Positions 8,340 to 17,232 of a stretch of 64,000 nucleotides of DNA are shown piece by piece (position 1 is the first letter of the stretch; the number at the start of each line of letters is the position of its first letter). This DNA is from DASQZT01 sp035638575. Lineage in GTDB: Bacteria > Acidobacteriota > Terriglobia > Bryobacterales > Bryobacteraceae. The position numbers and the translations under genes were made by a program. A model generated the notes under the pieces. It saw nothing but the letters and a program-made list of their open reading frames with translations. It did no database searches and was not told the origin of the DNA. The DNA is taken from positions 1-64,000 of the forward strand of contig DASQZT010000282.1 in assembly GCA_035638575.1 (NCBI GenBank). Reading direction: 5' to 3'.

Positions 8340-8948
8340 TCAGGCCAGCGTATTGATCGAACCGATGCGGCGCGATTCATAGGCGGCAATTTCGGGCTCG
8401 TGCTGCAGGATGTAGCCGAGTTCATCAACTCCTTCGAGCAGGCAGTGTTTGGAAAAGCCATCCACCGGAAATTGCACCTGGCGGCCTGCCGGCGTGGTGA
8501 GCGTCTGGTTGGCCAGGTCGATCTTCACGACCGCATCGGGATCGGCCGCGACGGCGGCGAACAGCTCGGCCTGGACATCGGCGGGAACCACGATGGGGAG
8601 CAGCGAGTTTTTCAGCGAGTTCTGTTTGAAAATATCCGCGAACGAGGTGCTGATCACGGCGCGGAACCCGAACTGCGTGAGGGCCCACGGGGCGTGCTCG
8701 CGGGAGCTGCCGCAGCCGAAATTGTCGCCCGCCAGCAGGACCTGCGCGCCCTTGGCCCGCGGCTGGTTCAGGATGAAATCCGGTTTCGGATTTCCTTCGG
8801 CATCGTAGCGCCAGTCGTTGAAGAGCTGGCGGTCGAGGCCCACCTTCGAAACGGTTTTCAAGAAGCGCGCCGGAATGATCTGGTCGGTATCGACGTTGTT
8901 GACCGGCAGCGGCGCCACGCGGCTTTCAAAATTGGTGAACGGGATCAT
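8340..8948 (-). CDS. leuD: 3-isopropylmalate dehydratase small subunit LeuD
   Basis: This is the small subunit of isopropylmalate isomerase, which with LeuC converts 2- to 3-isopropylmalate in leucine synthesis. It has 202 residues, a normal length. The family features NVDTDQIIPARFLK (about residues 20-33) and GDNFGCGSSREHAPWAL are visible. The frame is open upstream of ATG 8948, but the upstream part is leuC read out of frame. The start shares ATGA with the leuC stop, so the two subunits are translationally coupled. It is the last gene of the leu cluster. Confidence 0.96.
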   Translation of the reverse strand: MIPFTNFESRVAPLPVNNVDTDQIIPARFLKTVSKVGLDRQLFNDWRYDAEGNPKPDFILNQPRAKGAQVLLAGDNFGCGSSREHAPWALTQFGFRAVISTSFADIFKQNSLKNSLLPIVVPADVQAELFAAVAADPDAVVKIDLANQTLTTPAGRQVQFPVDGFSKHCLLEGVDELGYILQHEPEIAAYESRRIGSINTLA

Positions 8949-10345
8949 AGCAGTGTCCTCACATCGGTGACCACGCCGGTGATGGCGCTGGCGGCGGCGG
9001 TCAGCGGGCTGGCCAGGAAGGTGCGGCCGCCCTTGCCCTGGCGGCCTTCGAAATTCCGGTTGCTGGTGGAAACGCTGTACTGGCCGGGCGCAAGCTGGTC
9101 GCCGTTCATGGCGATGCACATGGAGCAGCCGGGCTCGCGCCACTCGCAGCCGGCGGCGCGGAACAACTCGGGGAGCCCTTCGGCAATCGCCTGGCGCTTG
9201 ACCTCCTGCGAGCCCGGCACTACGAGGACGCGCACCTTGGGATTCACCTTGCGCCCTTTCAGCAGGCCCGCCGCGGTACGCAGGTCGGAGATGCGCGAGT
9301 TGGTGCAGCTCCCGATGAAGACCACGTCGATGGGATGCCCGAGCAGCGGCTTGCCGCCCTCGAGCCCCATATAGAGGAGCGCCTTGGTGATGGAATCGCG
9401 CGCCATCGGGTCGGCCACGCGCGACGGGTCCGGCAGCGAACCGGTGATCGGCAGGCCCATGCCCGGATTGGTACCGTAGGTGATCATGGGCTCGAGCGAA
9501 TCGGCGTCGATGGTTACGGCATTGTCGTAGACGGCTTCATCGTCCGTGGGAAGCTGCTTCCACCGGGCGAGGGCCGCGTCCCATTCGGCGCCGCGCGGCG
9601 CATGCGGGCGGCCGCACAGGTATTCGAAGGTCGGATCGTCGGGAGCCACCAGGCCGGCGCGCGCGCCGCCTTCGATGGACATATTGCACACCGTCATGCG
9701 CTCTTCCATGGAGAGGGCGCGAATGGCGCTGCCGGTGTATTCGAAGACGCTGCCGGTGCCGCCGGCGACTCCGATTTTCGAAATCAGCGCCAGGATGATG
9801 TCCTTGGCCGAAACGCCGTTGTTCAGCGTTCCCTCCACGCGGACCTGGAAGGTTTTCGACTTGCGCTGCAACAGACACTGCGAGGCCAGCACGTGCTCCA
9901 CCTCGCTGGTGCCGATGCCGAAGGCCAGCGCGCCGAACGCTCCGTGGGTGGCGGTGTGGCTGTCGCCGCAGACCACGGTCATGCCGGGCTGCGTCAACCC
10001 CAGCTCGGGACCGATCACGTGCACAATGCCCTGGCGGTCGCTGTGGATGCCCAGCAGGCGGATGCCGAACTCGGCGCAGTTGGTGTCCAACTGCGCGAGC
10101 TGCTTGGCGGCGATCTCGTCCACGATGGGCAGGGAGCGATCCGTGGTGGGGATGCTGTGATCGGCGGTGGCGATGGTCAGGTCGGGGCGGCGCACTTTCA
10201 GGCCGCGCTGCCGCAGGCCGTCGAAGGCTTGGGGCGACGTGACTTCGTGCACCAGGTGCAGATCGACGAACAGCAGCGTGGGTACGCCGGGCTGTTCGTG
10301 GACCACATGGGAGTCCCAGAGTTTTTCGATGATGGTACGTGGCAT
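8945..10345 (-). CDS. leuC: 3-isopropylmalate dehydratase large subunit LeuC
   Basis: This is the aconitase-family large subunit that carries the 4Fe-4S cluster of isopropylmalate isomerase. It has 466 residues from ATG 10345, which begins MPRTIIEKLWDSHVV as expected. Visible motifs are VCGDSHTATHGAFGALAFGIGT (shown here only as its landmark residues; near residue 130-150), FIGSCTNSR with a cluster cysteine, and GCEWREPGCSMCIAMN with the other two cysteines. A longer in-frame upstream extension is leuB in another frame and was left out. It overlaps leuD by four bases. Confidence 0.96.
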   Translation of the reverse strand: MPRTIIEKLWDSHVVHEQPGVPTLLFVDLHLVHEVTSPQAFDGLRQRGLKVRRPDLTIATADHSIPTTDRSLPIVDEIAAKQLAQLDTNCAEFGIRLLGIHSDRQGIVHVIGPELGLTQPGMTVVCGDSHTATHGAFGALAFGIGTSEVEHVLASQCLLQRKSKTFQVRVEGTLNNGVSAKDIILALISKIGVAGGTGSVFEYTGSAIRALSMEERMTVCNMSIEGGARAGLVAPDDPTFEYLCGRPHAPRGAEWDAALARWKQLPTDDEAVYDNAVTIDADSLEPMITYGTNPGMGLPITGSLPDPSRVADPMARDSITKALLYMGLEGGKPLLGHPIDVVFIGSCTNSRISDLRTAAGLLKGRKVNPKVRVLVVPGSQEVKRQAIAEGLPELFRAAGCEWREPGCSMCIAMNGDQLAPGQYSVSTSNRNFEGRQGKGGRTFLASPLTAAASAITGVVTDVRTLL

Positions 10346-10378
10346 AGGTGTAAATAAGGAGGCTATTTCTATTATGGC

Positions 10379-10406
10379 TGAGCGCGGGCCGGTAAGCCCG
10401 CGCTCA
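10379..10406. other. Strong hairpin between leuB and leuC
   Basis: An 11-bp perfect stem (TGAGCGCGGGC with its complement) and a six-base loop cover the leuB stop codon and lead into the short leuB-leuC gap. No T-run follows on the transcribed strand, so it is not a standard intrinsic terminator. Within an operon it could protect mRNA ends, set unequal expression of leuAB and leuCD, or be a palindromic repeat. Confidence 0.5.
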
Positions 10407-11489
10407 ACCGATCGCGGCGCACACTGCTTGCCCCACCTGTTCGGTAGTGGCAGGTGCGCGCGAAGGCCGCAAATCCGCGGTAACGTCTCCGCTTTCGAGG
10501 ACGGCTTCGATGGCCGCATCCACGGCGGAGGCTTCTTCCCGTAAGCCGAAGCTGTACTCCAGCATGGCCGCCACCGAACCGATGGCGCCCAGCGGGTTGG
10601 CTTTGTTCTGTCCGGCGATATCCGGCGCGGAGCCGTGCACCGGCTCGTAGAGGCCGACCCAGGCGCCCGAAGGACGCCGGTCGCCGATGGAGGCCGAGGG
10701 CAGCATCCCGATGGACCCCGCCAGCACCGCGCCCTCATCGCTCAGGATGTCGCCGAACATGTTCTCGGTCAGGACCACGTCGAAGCGGCGCGGATTCAAA
10801 ATCAGTTGCATCGCGCAGTTGTCCACCAGGAGATGATCGAGCGCGACGTCGGGGAATTCGCGGGCCACTTCGATGACCACCCTGCGCCAGAGCTCGGAGT
10901 TCTCGAGCACGTTGGACTTGTCCACCGAAGTGACTTTTTTGCGGCGCGCACGCGCCAGGTGGAAGGCCATGCGGGAAACGCGCTCGATTTCCGAGCGCGT
11001 GTAGGTCATGGTATTGACCGCCCGCGTGTCCGCGCCGTCTTCGATAATTCCGCGCGGTGTCCCGTAATAGATTCCGCCCGTCAGTTCGCGGACGATAATC
11101 ATGTCGGTGCCTTCCACCAGGTGATTCTTCAGGGGCGAAGAATCCAGTTGCGACGCGTACGCTCGCACCGGGCGCAAGTTCGCGTAGACGCCCAGTGCCT
11201 TACGAAGTCCCAGCAATCCTTTTTCCGGCCGCTTCTCGGGCGGCGCATTGTCGAATTCCGGCAGCCCCACGGCGCCCATCAGGGTGGCGTCGGCTTCCGC
11301 CGCGAGCCGCGCCGTCTCGTCCGGCAGCGGGTTGCCCGTCCGATGAATCGCCACGGCGCCCAGCAGCCCTTCGGTCAGCTTCAGCTCGTGCCGCCATTTC
11401 GCCGCCACGCGCCGCAGCACCAGCACCGCTTCGCGCGTGACCTCCGTGCCGATTCCGTCCCCGGGCAGGACCAGAACGTTCAGATGCAT
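10404..11489 (-). CDS. leuB: 3-isopropylmalate dehydrogenase LeuB
   Basis: This NAD-dependent enzyme oxidatively decarboxylates 3-isopropylmalate to 2-oxoisocaproate. It has 361 residues and begins MHLNVLVLPGDGIGTEV, the conserved N-terminus. It contains LLGAVAIH, the substrate region YANLRPVRAY, the NVLENSELWR region, and the adenine-site segment EPVHGSAPDIAGQNKANP. The ATG at 11489 shares one base with the leuA stop (TAATG). The stop codon lies inside the hairpin that precedes leuC. Confidence 0.97.
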   Translation of the reverse strand: MHLNVLVLPGDGIGTEVTREAVLVLRRVAAKWRHELKLTEGLLGAVAIHRTGNPLPDETARLAAEADATLMGAVGLPEFDNAPPEKRPEKGLLGLRKALGVYANLRPVRAYASQLDSSPLKNHLVEGTDMIIVRELTGGIYYGTPRGIIEDGADTRAVNTMTYTRSEIERVSRMAFHLARARRKKVTSVDKSNVLENSELWRRVVIEVAREFPDVALDHLLVDNCAMQLILNPRRFDVVLTENMFGDILSDEGAVLAGSIGMLPSASIGDRRPSGAWVGLYEPVHGSAPDIAGQNKANPLGAIGSVAAMLEYSFGLREEASAVDAAIEAVLESGDVTADLRPSRAPATTEQVGQAVCAAIG

Positions 11490-12661
11490 TAATCCGCCGC
11501 CGCCTCTTGGGTTCGCTGCCCTTCATGGATGAGGGCGACGATCTCCTCGTCCATGAGGCCCTTCTTGCGATGGTCGGCCACCGCGGTGAAGCGCTGGTAC
11601 AGGTCGTCCAACTCTCCCTTGCTCAGGGTGAAGCCCAGGTCGGTGGCGCGCTGGTTCAGCGCGTGACGCCCGCTGTGCTTGCCCAGCACCAGCCGGCCTT
11701 CGGGGACACCCACCGTGCGCGGGTCGATGATTTCGTACGTGGTTTTCTCTTTGAGGTAGCCGTCCTGATGAATGCCGGCTTCGTGCGCGAACGCGTTGCG
11801 GCCCACGATGGATTTGTTGGGCTGTGGGCCGAAAGTAATGAGGGAGCTGAGCAACTGGCTGGCCGAGTAGAGATGCTCGGTGTGGATGCCGGTGTGGTAC
11901 GGATAGACATCCGTGCGGGTCTTCAGGATCATGACCACTTCTTCCAGCGAACAGTTGCCCGCGCGCTCGCCGATGCCATTGACGGTGCACTCGATCTGCC
12001 GCGCGCCGGCGTCCAGCGCCGCCAGCGAATTGGCCACCGCGAGGCCCAGGTCGTCGTGACAGTGCACGCTGACGACGGCGCAATCGCCCAGCGCCCGGGC
12101 GATGCGGCCGATCAGCACGCCGTATTCCTTGGGGGTCGAGTAGCCCACGGTGTCGGGGATGTTGACGGTGCGCGCGCCGGCCGCCACCACGGCCTTCGAG
12201 ATCTTCTCCAGGTATTCCGCGTCGGTGCGAGCGCCGTCTTCGGCCGAGAACTCCACGTCATCCACGTGGCGGCGCGCCAGCTCGACCGCGGCCACGGCTT
12301 CGTCGAGGACCTGCTGCTGCGACTTCTTCAGCTTGTACTTCAGGTGAATGTCGCTGGTGGCGATGAAGGTGTGGATGCGCGGGCGCCGGGCGTGCTCGAG
12401 CGATTTGGCGGCGCGTTCCACGTCGAGGGTGCAGGAGCGCGCGAGGGCCGCGACCTGGGCCCAGGGGAATTCGCGGCTGACCGCCTCGACGGCCTCGAAG
12501 TCCCCCTCCGAGGCGATGGGGAAGCCCGCTTCGAGGACGTCCACTCCGAGCTCCACCAGCTTGCGCGCCATCCGCAGCTTTTCCGGCACCGTCATGCTGC
12601 AGCCGGGCGATTGCTCGCCATCGCGCAGCGTTGTATCGAAAATGTAGACCCGGTCGCTCAT
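11489..12661 (-). CDS. leuA: 2-isopropylmalate synthase LeuA, short form without C-terminal regulatory domain
   Basis: The enzyme condenses acetyl-CoA with 2-oxoisovalerate, the committed step of leucine synthesis. The TIM-barrel catalytic domain is intact: FDTTLRDGEQSPG, LEAGFPIASEGDFEAV and the metal-site segment VHCHDDLGLAVANS. The N-terminus is set at ATG 12661 (MSDRVYIF), although GTG 12670 is possible. At 390 residues the protein stops where typical LeuA (about 510-520 residues) continues into the leucine-binding dimer domain. Feedback inhibition through that domain is therefore absent. A homocitrate synthase-like activity cannot be ruled out, but the leuBCD neighbours favour LeuA. Confidence 0.92.
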   Translation of the reverse strand: MSDRVYIFDTTLRDGEQSPGCSMTVPEKLRMARKLVELGVDVLEAGFPIASEGDFEAVEAVSREFPWAQVAALARSCTLDVERAAKSLEHARRPRIHTFIATSDIHLKYKLKKSQQQVLDEAVAAVELARRHVDDVEFSAEDGARTDAEYLEKISKAVVAAGARTVNIPDTVGYSTPKEYGVLIGRIARALGDCAVVSVHCHDDLGLAVANSLAALDAGARQIECTVNGIGERAGNCSLEEVVMILKTRTDVYPYHTGIHTEHLYSASQLLSSLITFGPQPNKSIVGRNAFAHEAGIHQDGYLKEKTTYEIIDPRTVGVPEGRLVLGKHSGRHALNQRATDLGFTLSKGELDDLYQRFTAVADHRKKGLMDEEIVALIHEGQRTQEAAAD

Positions 12662-12759
12662 CAGAATCACCGATAAGGCATTATGACCCTATTATGTCTG
12701 ATTTAGCAAATTTATAATGTTAGAGGTTGACATTAATAGATGTTATACTTGGCACTGGG
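12662..12759. promoter_or_regulatory. leuA-lysR divergent promoter region
   Basis: This 98-base spacer is strikingly AT-rich compared with its surroundings and must carry both divergent promoters. It contains the short dyad ACAT-N6-ATGT (12730-12743) and several T-N11-A arrangements of the kind LysR proteins bind. No clean -35/-10 pair with normal spacing was found; a TTGACA is followed by TATACT only 11 bases later. The assignment rests on gene arrangement and base composition. Confidence 0.55.
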
Positions 12760-13629
12760 ATGGAACTGTATTCCCTTCAAGTGTTTCTGACCATCGCCGC
12801 GGAAAAGAGCTTTTCCCGCGCGGCGGAAAAACTGCTGCGCACGCAGCCCGCGGTGTCGCTGGCCTTGCAGCGCCTGGAGCAGGAGCTGGGCCAGAAGCTG
12901 ATCGACCGCTCGGGCAAGGATCTGCTGCTGACCGACTCGGGGCACATCGTGCTGGACTACGCCCGCCGGTTTCAGAGCCTCCAGCAGGAGATGGAGAATT
13001 CGCTGGCCGAGCTGCGCGACAACTCGGCGGGGCGGCTGGCCATCGGGGCCAACGAATCCACGGCGCTGTACCTGTTGCGGCACATCGAGCGCTATCGCGA
13101 ACTGTACCCCAAGGTGAAAGTGCAGATTCGCCGCAGCCTCTCGAGCAAGGTGCCGGACGAGCTGCTGGACGGCATCCTGGAGCTGGGCGTGATCAGCTAC
13201 GATCCAGACGACGAGCGCATCAAATCCAAGGTGATCTACACGGACGCGCTGGCCTTCGTAGTTTCTCCGCGGCACCGGCTGGCGCACCGCAAGGTGGTCT
13301 CGATCGCCGAGCTGGGCCACGAGAATTTCATTGCGCACAACGTGGTCTCGCCCTACCGAGAGACGGTGGTGCGCGAGTTTCAGGCGCGCAAAATCCCGCT
13401 GCATATGGACGTGGAGATGCCGACCATCGAGACGATTCGCAAGCTGGTGCAGAGCGACCAGGGAGTGGCCTTCCTGCCGCGCATGTGCGTGGAGCAGGAG
13501 ATCGAGCAGAAGACGCTTTGCGAAGTGCGGATCCGGGAGCTGCACGTGGAGCGCAAGATCCGGCTGGTGTATCCCACGCGGCGGGCGTTGAGCCACGCGG
13601 CGCAAGCGTTTCTGGAGGTGGTGGGGTAG
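12760..13629 (+). CDS. LysR-type transcriptional regulator, divergent from leuABCD
   Basis: This DNA-binding regulator has 289 residues. The winged helix-turn-helix occupies residues 1-60 (FLTIAAEKSFSRAAEKL, then TQPAVSLALQRLEQELG). The periplasmic-binding-protein-like effector domain runs from about 90 to 289. ATG 12760 begins MELYSLQVF, the usual LysR start; the frame extends a little upstream without support. Divergent placement 98 bases from leuA suggests it controls the leu genes, perhaps with isopropylmalate or a similar metabolite as inducer. That role is inferred from position. Confidence 0.92.
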   Translation: MELYSLQVFLTIAAEKSFSRAAEKLLRTQPAVSLALQRLEQELGQKLIDRSGKDLLLTDSGHIVLDYARRFQSLQQEMENSLAELRDNSAGRLAIGANESTALYLLRHIERYRELYPKVKVQIRRSLSSKVPDELLDGILELGVISYDPDDERIKSKVIYTDALAFVVSPRHRLAHRKVVSIAELGHENFIAHNVVSPYRETVVREFQARKIPLHMDVEMPTIETIRKLVQSDQGVAFLPRMCVEQEIEQKTLCEVRIRELHVERKIRLVYPTRRALSHAAQAFLEVVG

Positions 13630-13632
13630 GGT

Positions 13633-14025
13633 TCAGGCCGCCGCGGGTCCGATGAGGAGATCGAGACCGGCAGCGGCGGCGAAGGACCGGAAATCCCGGT
13701 CTCGCGTGAGGAGAGGAATCCTGCGATCGATACAACTCTGGGCGATCAGGGCATCGCCGAGGCGGGCCTTGCGGCGCTTCGCCAGCACCTTCGCACGCAA
13801 CTCGGCCGCCCGTTGCCAATAGCCAGGGCCGATCTCGATGAGAGGCAGCTCCGAGAGGGTTTGGGCAACGTCTGAAGGAAGCCGCGGGCCGCTCAACATT
13901 TCGGTGAGCACAACAGGCACCATGAGCACCTGGCGGTCCTGGAGCGCCCGATCGAGCAGGTCCACGTCCTCGCCGCCATCTCCCTGGAGGAAGGCAATCC
14001 ATGTACTGGTGTCGACCGCGATCAT
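13633..14025 (-). CDS. vapC: PIN-domain ribonuclease toxin (VapC-like)
   Basis: This predicted Mg-dependent RNase has 130 residues, the standard VapC length. The acidic active-site set is present: Asp5 in MIAVDTSTW, Glu42 in LTEML, Asp91 in LGDALIAQ, and Asp109/Asp111 in LTRDRDF. The ATG overlaps the upstream antitoxin stop in ATGA, the usual VapBC arrangement. The toxin looks intact while its antitoxin appears frameshifted at the start. Its 3' end lies three bases from the end of the convergent LysR gene. Confidence 0.9.
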   Translation of the reverse strand: MIAVDTSTWIAFLQGDGGEDVDLLDRALQDRQVLMVPVVLTEMLSGPRLPSDVAQTLSELPLIEIGPGYWQRAAELRAKVLAKRRKARLGDALIAQSCIDRRIPLLTRDRDFRSFAAAAGLDLLIGPAAA

Positions 14026-14226
14026 CGGTCGGCCTTCAGCTCGGCCAAGGTGCGTGTGAAGCGAACCTTGCCACGGAGCTGGCGCAGCCGCGCGTAGGCC
14101 TGCGACGCCGCCACGAGCTGCAAGCCGGCACGGACGGTCGGGGTGATGCCGCTACCGGTGGCTCGTTGGGCCTTTTCGAGAAGCTCCGCCGGCACCTCGA
14201 CGGTGATCTTTGCGGGCTGTCTGCAT
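14022..14226 (-). pseudogene. vapB: VapB-like antitoxin with apparent 1-base frameshift near its start
   Basis: The frame ending at 14022 encodes ITVEVPAELLEKAQRATG, TVRAGLQLVAASQAYARLRQL and GKVRFTRTLAEL, an antitoxin of the type paired with PIN toxins. The best start, ATG at 14226 with GAGG upstream, reads MQTARK and then falls out of frame; removing one G after the AAA codon restores MQTARKITVEV. In the intact downstream frame no ATG, GTG or TTG start lies close upstream, except a GTG inside the conserved region. Either the gene is broken, an assembly error is present, or an unusual start is used. Confidence 0.6.
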
Positions 14227-14370
14227 GACGCCTCAGCATACCATATGCGATACCAGCATCGAATATGATCTGGCTTCTCACACGAGAGCCCGGCAGCATT
14301 GCCTTGGCCCCACGGCCAGGAGTAGACTTTGTCATACGCAGAACAGGATCGGCATCTCCGGGTGACGTCC

Positions 14371-17175
14371 ATGACCGGCCGCACTATCTCGCACTACGAA
14401 GTCCTCGAAAAGCTCGGCGAAGGCGGGATGGGAGTGGTCTACAAGGCCCGCGACAGCCATCTGAAGCGCTTTGTCGCCCTCAAGGTGCTGCCTCCGGAGA
14501 AGGTCGCCGACGCGGAGCGCACCCAACGTTTCGTCCGGGAAGCCCGCTCGGCCTCCGCCCTGAACCATCCGAACATCGTCACGGTCTACGATATCGACCA
14601 ATCCGATGGCGTCGATTTCATCGCCATGGAATATGTCGAGGGGAAGAGTCTCGGCGAACTCATCGGGCGCAAGGGGCTGAAGCTGGGCGAAGCCCTGAAG
14701 TACGCCGTCCAGATCGCAGATGCGCTGGCAAAAGCGCACGCGGCCGGCATCGTGCACCGCGACCTCAAGCCGGCCAACGTGATGGTGACCGGCGACGGGC
14801 GGGCGAAGGTGCTGGACTTCGGTCTCGCGAAGCTCACCGAGCCCGCCCCGGTTGGCCCCGAAGACCCCACTCTGACCGAGCAACCATCGACGGAATCAGG
14901 CCTGGTCGTCGGCACAGCGGGCTACATGTCGCCGGAGCAGGCCGAAGGGAAGACCGTGGACGCCCGCAGCGACATCTTCAGTTTCGGGTCGGTGCTCTAC
15001 GAGATGGTGACCGGGCGGCGGGCGTTCCGGCGGGACAGCCCCGCCCTGACGGTGGCGGCGATTCTGCACCTGGAGCCGCCTCCGCTCCCGGCGGGAACCC
15101 CGAGCGAACTGGAAAGGCTCATCGCTCGCTGCCTGCGCAAAGACCCGGCTCGCCGGTTTCAACATATGGACGACGTGAAGGTCGCGCTGGAGGAACTGAA
15201 AGAGGAATCGGATTCGGGCAAGCTCACCGAAGCGCAAGCCCCGGCGCGCCCGCGCTCCCGCCGCTTCCTGCGGCCCGCCCTGGCCACGGCTGCCGTCCTG
15301 GTGCTGGCCGCGGGCAGCGTTTTCCTCTGGCGGCGCCTGCAAGCCAAGCCGCTCACCGACAAGGACGTGCTGGTGCTCGCCGATTTCACCAACACCACGG
15401 GCGACAGCGTTTTCGACGACACGCTGAAGCAGGGACTCTCGGTGCAGCTCGAGCAATCACCCTTTCTCAGCCTGGTTTCCGAGCGCAGGGTGAATGACAC
15501 ATTGAAGCTGATGGGTCGTCCGGCCGGTGACCGGTTGACGCCGGAGGTCACCCGCGAAGTCTGCCAGCGCACGAGCAGCAAGGCCATGCTGGCCGGGTCG
15601 ATTGCGCCGCTGGGCAGCCAGTACGTGATTGGCCTGAAGGCAGTGGACTGCGCCACGGGGGACGTGCTGGCGGAAGCTCAGGAGCAGGCAGCGGGCAAGG
15701 AAGCGGTGCTCAAGGCCCTGGACGCCGCGGCAGTCAGTTTGCGGAGCAAACTGGGCGAGTCACTGAGTTCGGTGCAGAGATACGCCACGCCGGTGGAGGA
15801 AGCGACCACATCATCCCTGGAGGCGCTGAAAGCCTACAGCCTGGGACTAAAGACCCTCAATGCGAAAGGCTCCACAGCCTCGCTGCCCTTCTTCCAACGG
15901 GCGGCAGACCTCGATCCGAGCTTTGCCATGGCCTACACCTGGATGGCGGCTGTCTACAACCGGAGCTCGGGGCTGAGCGCCGAAAATGCACGCAAGGCTT
16001 ACGCGCTGCGGGACAAGGTAAGCGAACGGGAGCGGTTCTGGATCGAGGGGAAGTACTACATGGTTGCGACAGGAGAGCTGGAGAAGGCGGCGCAGACCTT
16101 CGATCTATGGCGGCAGACCTACCCAAGAGACTACCCTGCTTACATAGAACGGGGAGTTGTTTCGGTCGACCTGGGAAACTGGGAAAAGGGATTGGAGGTA
16201 CATCGAGAGGCGCTGCGCCTGGAACCAAACAGTGAGGCCATCTATGTCAACGTCGGCAACGACTACATATGCCTCAACCGGCTGGATGAAGCGGAGGCGG
16301 TGTACAAGCAGGCGGAGGAGCGCAAGCTGGAGAGCGAGGACCTGCTCGCTAACCGCTACGTCCTGGCTTTTCTGAAGGGCGATGCGGAGCAGATGGCGCA
16401 GTTGGTATCAGACGCCATGGGAAAGCCGGGCGCGGAAGACGAGTTGCTGGCCACGCAAGCGGACACCGAGGGCTGGTACGGCAAGCTGAAGAACGCGCAC
16501 GAACTGACCGCGCGGGCGATGGATTCAGCCCAGCAAAACAACGCCAAAGAGACGGCCGCAGGATATCAGGCAGCGGCAGCGCTGCGCGAGGTGGAATCGG
16601 GAAACCGGGAGCAGGCGCGTGCCGAGGCCAATAGGGCGTTGAAGCTGGCCTCGAACCGCGATGTGCGGGCTATGGCGGCGCTAGCCCTGGCGCGGGCAGG
16701 CGATACGGCAGGGGCGGAGAAGCTGGCCGCCGAGCTCGACAAGAGCTTCCCGCTGGACACGCTGGTCCAGAGGTATTGGTTGCCCACGATCAGGGCGGGG
16801 ATCGCCCTGGAACGTAAAGACCCAAACCGGGCCATCGACCTATTGAAGGTGGCGAGCACGATCGAGCTTAGCTCCCCGATGAACCTCGACATAGCCCTGT
16901 GCCCCGTTTATGTGCGTGGGGAAGCCTGGCTCCTGCTGCGCGACGGCAACCGGGCGGCAGCGGAATTTCAGAAACTCATCGACCGGCGAGGGCTGGTGGC
17001 GAACTTTCCGTGGGGCGCCCTGGCCCGGCTGGGACTGGCGCGCGCTTACGCCTTCGAGGGCGACACGGCCAAAGCCCGTGCCGCGTATCAGGATTTCCTG
17101 ACACTCTGGAAGGACGCCGATTCCGACGTACCGGTCCTAAAGGAAGCCAAGGCGGAATACGCGGAGCTGAAGTAG
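14371..17175 (+). CDS. Ser/Thr protein kinase with membrane anchor and TPR-like tail
   Basis: This Pkn-type eukaryotic-like kinase has 934 residues. The kinase domain (about residues 8-275) has the glycine loop LGEGGMGVVYKA, Lys in VALKVL, HRDLKPANV, DFGLAK, and an activation segment ending in YMSPEQ. A single membrane helix follows at about 303-322 (ATAAVLVLAAGSVFLWR). The outer part (about 330-930) has a domain for which no specific ligand can be named, then TPR-like helical repeats. ATG 14371 is preferred over 14329 because homology begins at ISHYEVLEKLG. This architecture is common in Acidobacteriota; the substrates are unknown. Confidence 0.9.
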   Translation: MTGRTISHYEVLEKLGEGGMGVVYKARDSHLKRFVALKVLPPEKVADAERTQRFVREARSASALNHPNIVTVYDIDQSDGVDFIAMEYVEGKSLGELIGRKGLKLGEALKYAVQIADALAKAHAAGIVHRDLKPANVMVTGDGRAKVLDFGLAKLTEPAPVGPEDPTLTEQPSTESGLVVGTAGYMSPEQAEGKTVDARSDIFSFGSVLYEMVTGRRAFRRDSPALTVAAILHLEPPPLPAGTPSELERLIARCLRKDPARRFQHMDDVKVALEELKEESDSGKLTEAQAPARPRSRRFLRPALATAAVLVLAAGSVFLWRRLQAKPLTDKDVLVLADFTNTTGDSVFDDTLKQGLSVQLEQSPFLSLVSERRVNDTLKLMGRPAGDRLTPEVTREVCQRTSSKAMLAGSIAPLGSQYVIGLKAVDCATGDVLAEAQEQAAGKEAVLKALDAAAVSLRSKLGESLSSVQRYATPVEEATTSSLEALKAYSLGLKTLNAKGSTASLPFFQRAADLDPSFAMAYTWMAAVYNRSSGLSAENARKAYALRDKVSERERFWIEGKYYMVATGELEKAAQTFDLWRQTYPRDYPAYIERGVVSVDLGNWEKGLEVHREALRLEPNSEAIYVNVGNDYICLNRLDEAEAVYKQAEERKLESEDLLANRYVLAFLKGDAEQMAQLVSDAMGKPGAEDELLATQADTEGWYGKLKNAHELTARAMDSAQQNNAKETAAGYQAAAALREVESGNREQARAEANRALKLASNRDVRAMAALALARAGDTAGAEKLAAELDKSFPLDTLVQRYWLPTIRAGIALERKDPNRAIDLLKVASTIELSSPMNLDIALCPVYVRGEAWLLLRDGNRAAAEFQKLIDRRGLVANFPWGALARLGLARAYAFEGDTAKARAAYQDFLTLWKDADSDVPVLKEAKAEYAELK

Positions 17176-17193
17176 GACCGCGGCGAATGAGAA

Positions 17194-17227
17194 AGGGGCA
17201 GGCGGTCCTCCGTATCCGCCTGCCCCT
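17194..17227. terminator. Bidirectional hairpin between convergent genes
   Basis: A perfect 12-bp stem (AGGGGCAGGCGG and its complement) with a 10-base loop lies between the stop codons of the kinase (17175) and the BACON-repeat protein (17233). There is a short T-containing tail on the minus side only. Position and strength suit a shared terminator, though the missing plus-strand T-run lowers the confidence. Confidence 0.6.
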
Positions 17228-17232
17228 CGCCC

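Noticed and set aside
12725..12747. TTGACA plus TATACT as a lysR promoter
   Set aside because: The spacer is only 11 bases, too short for a sigma-70 promoter.
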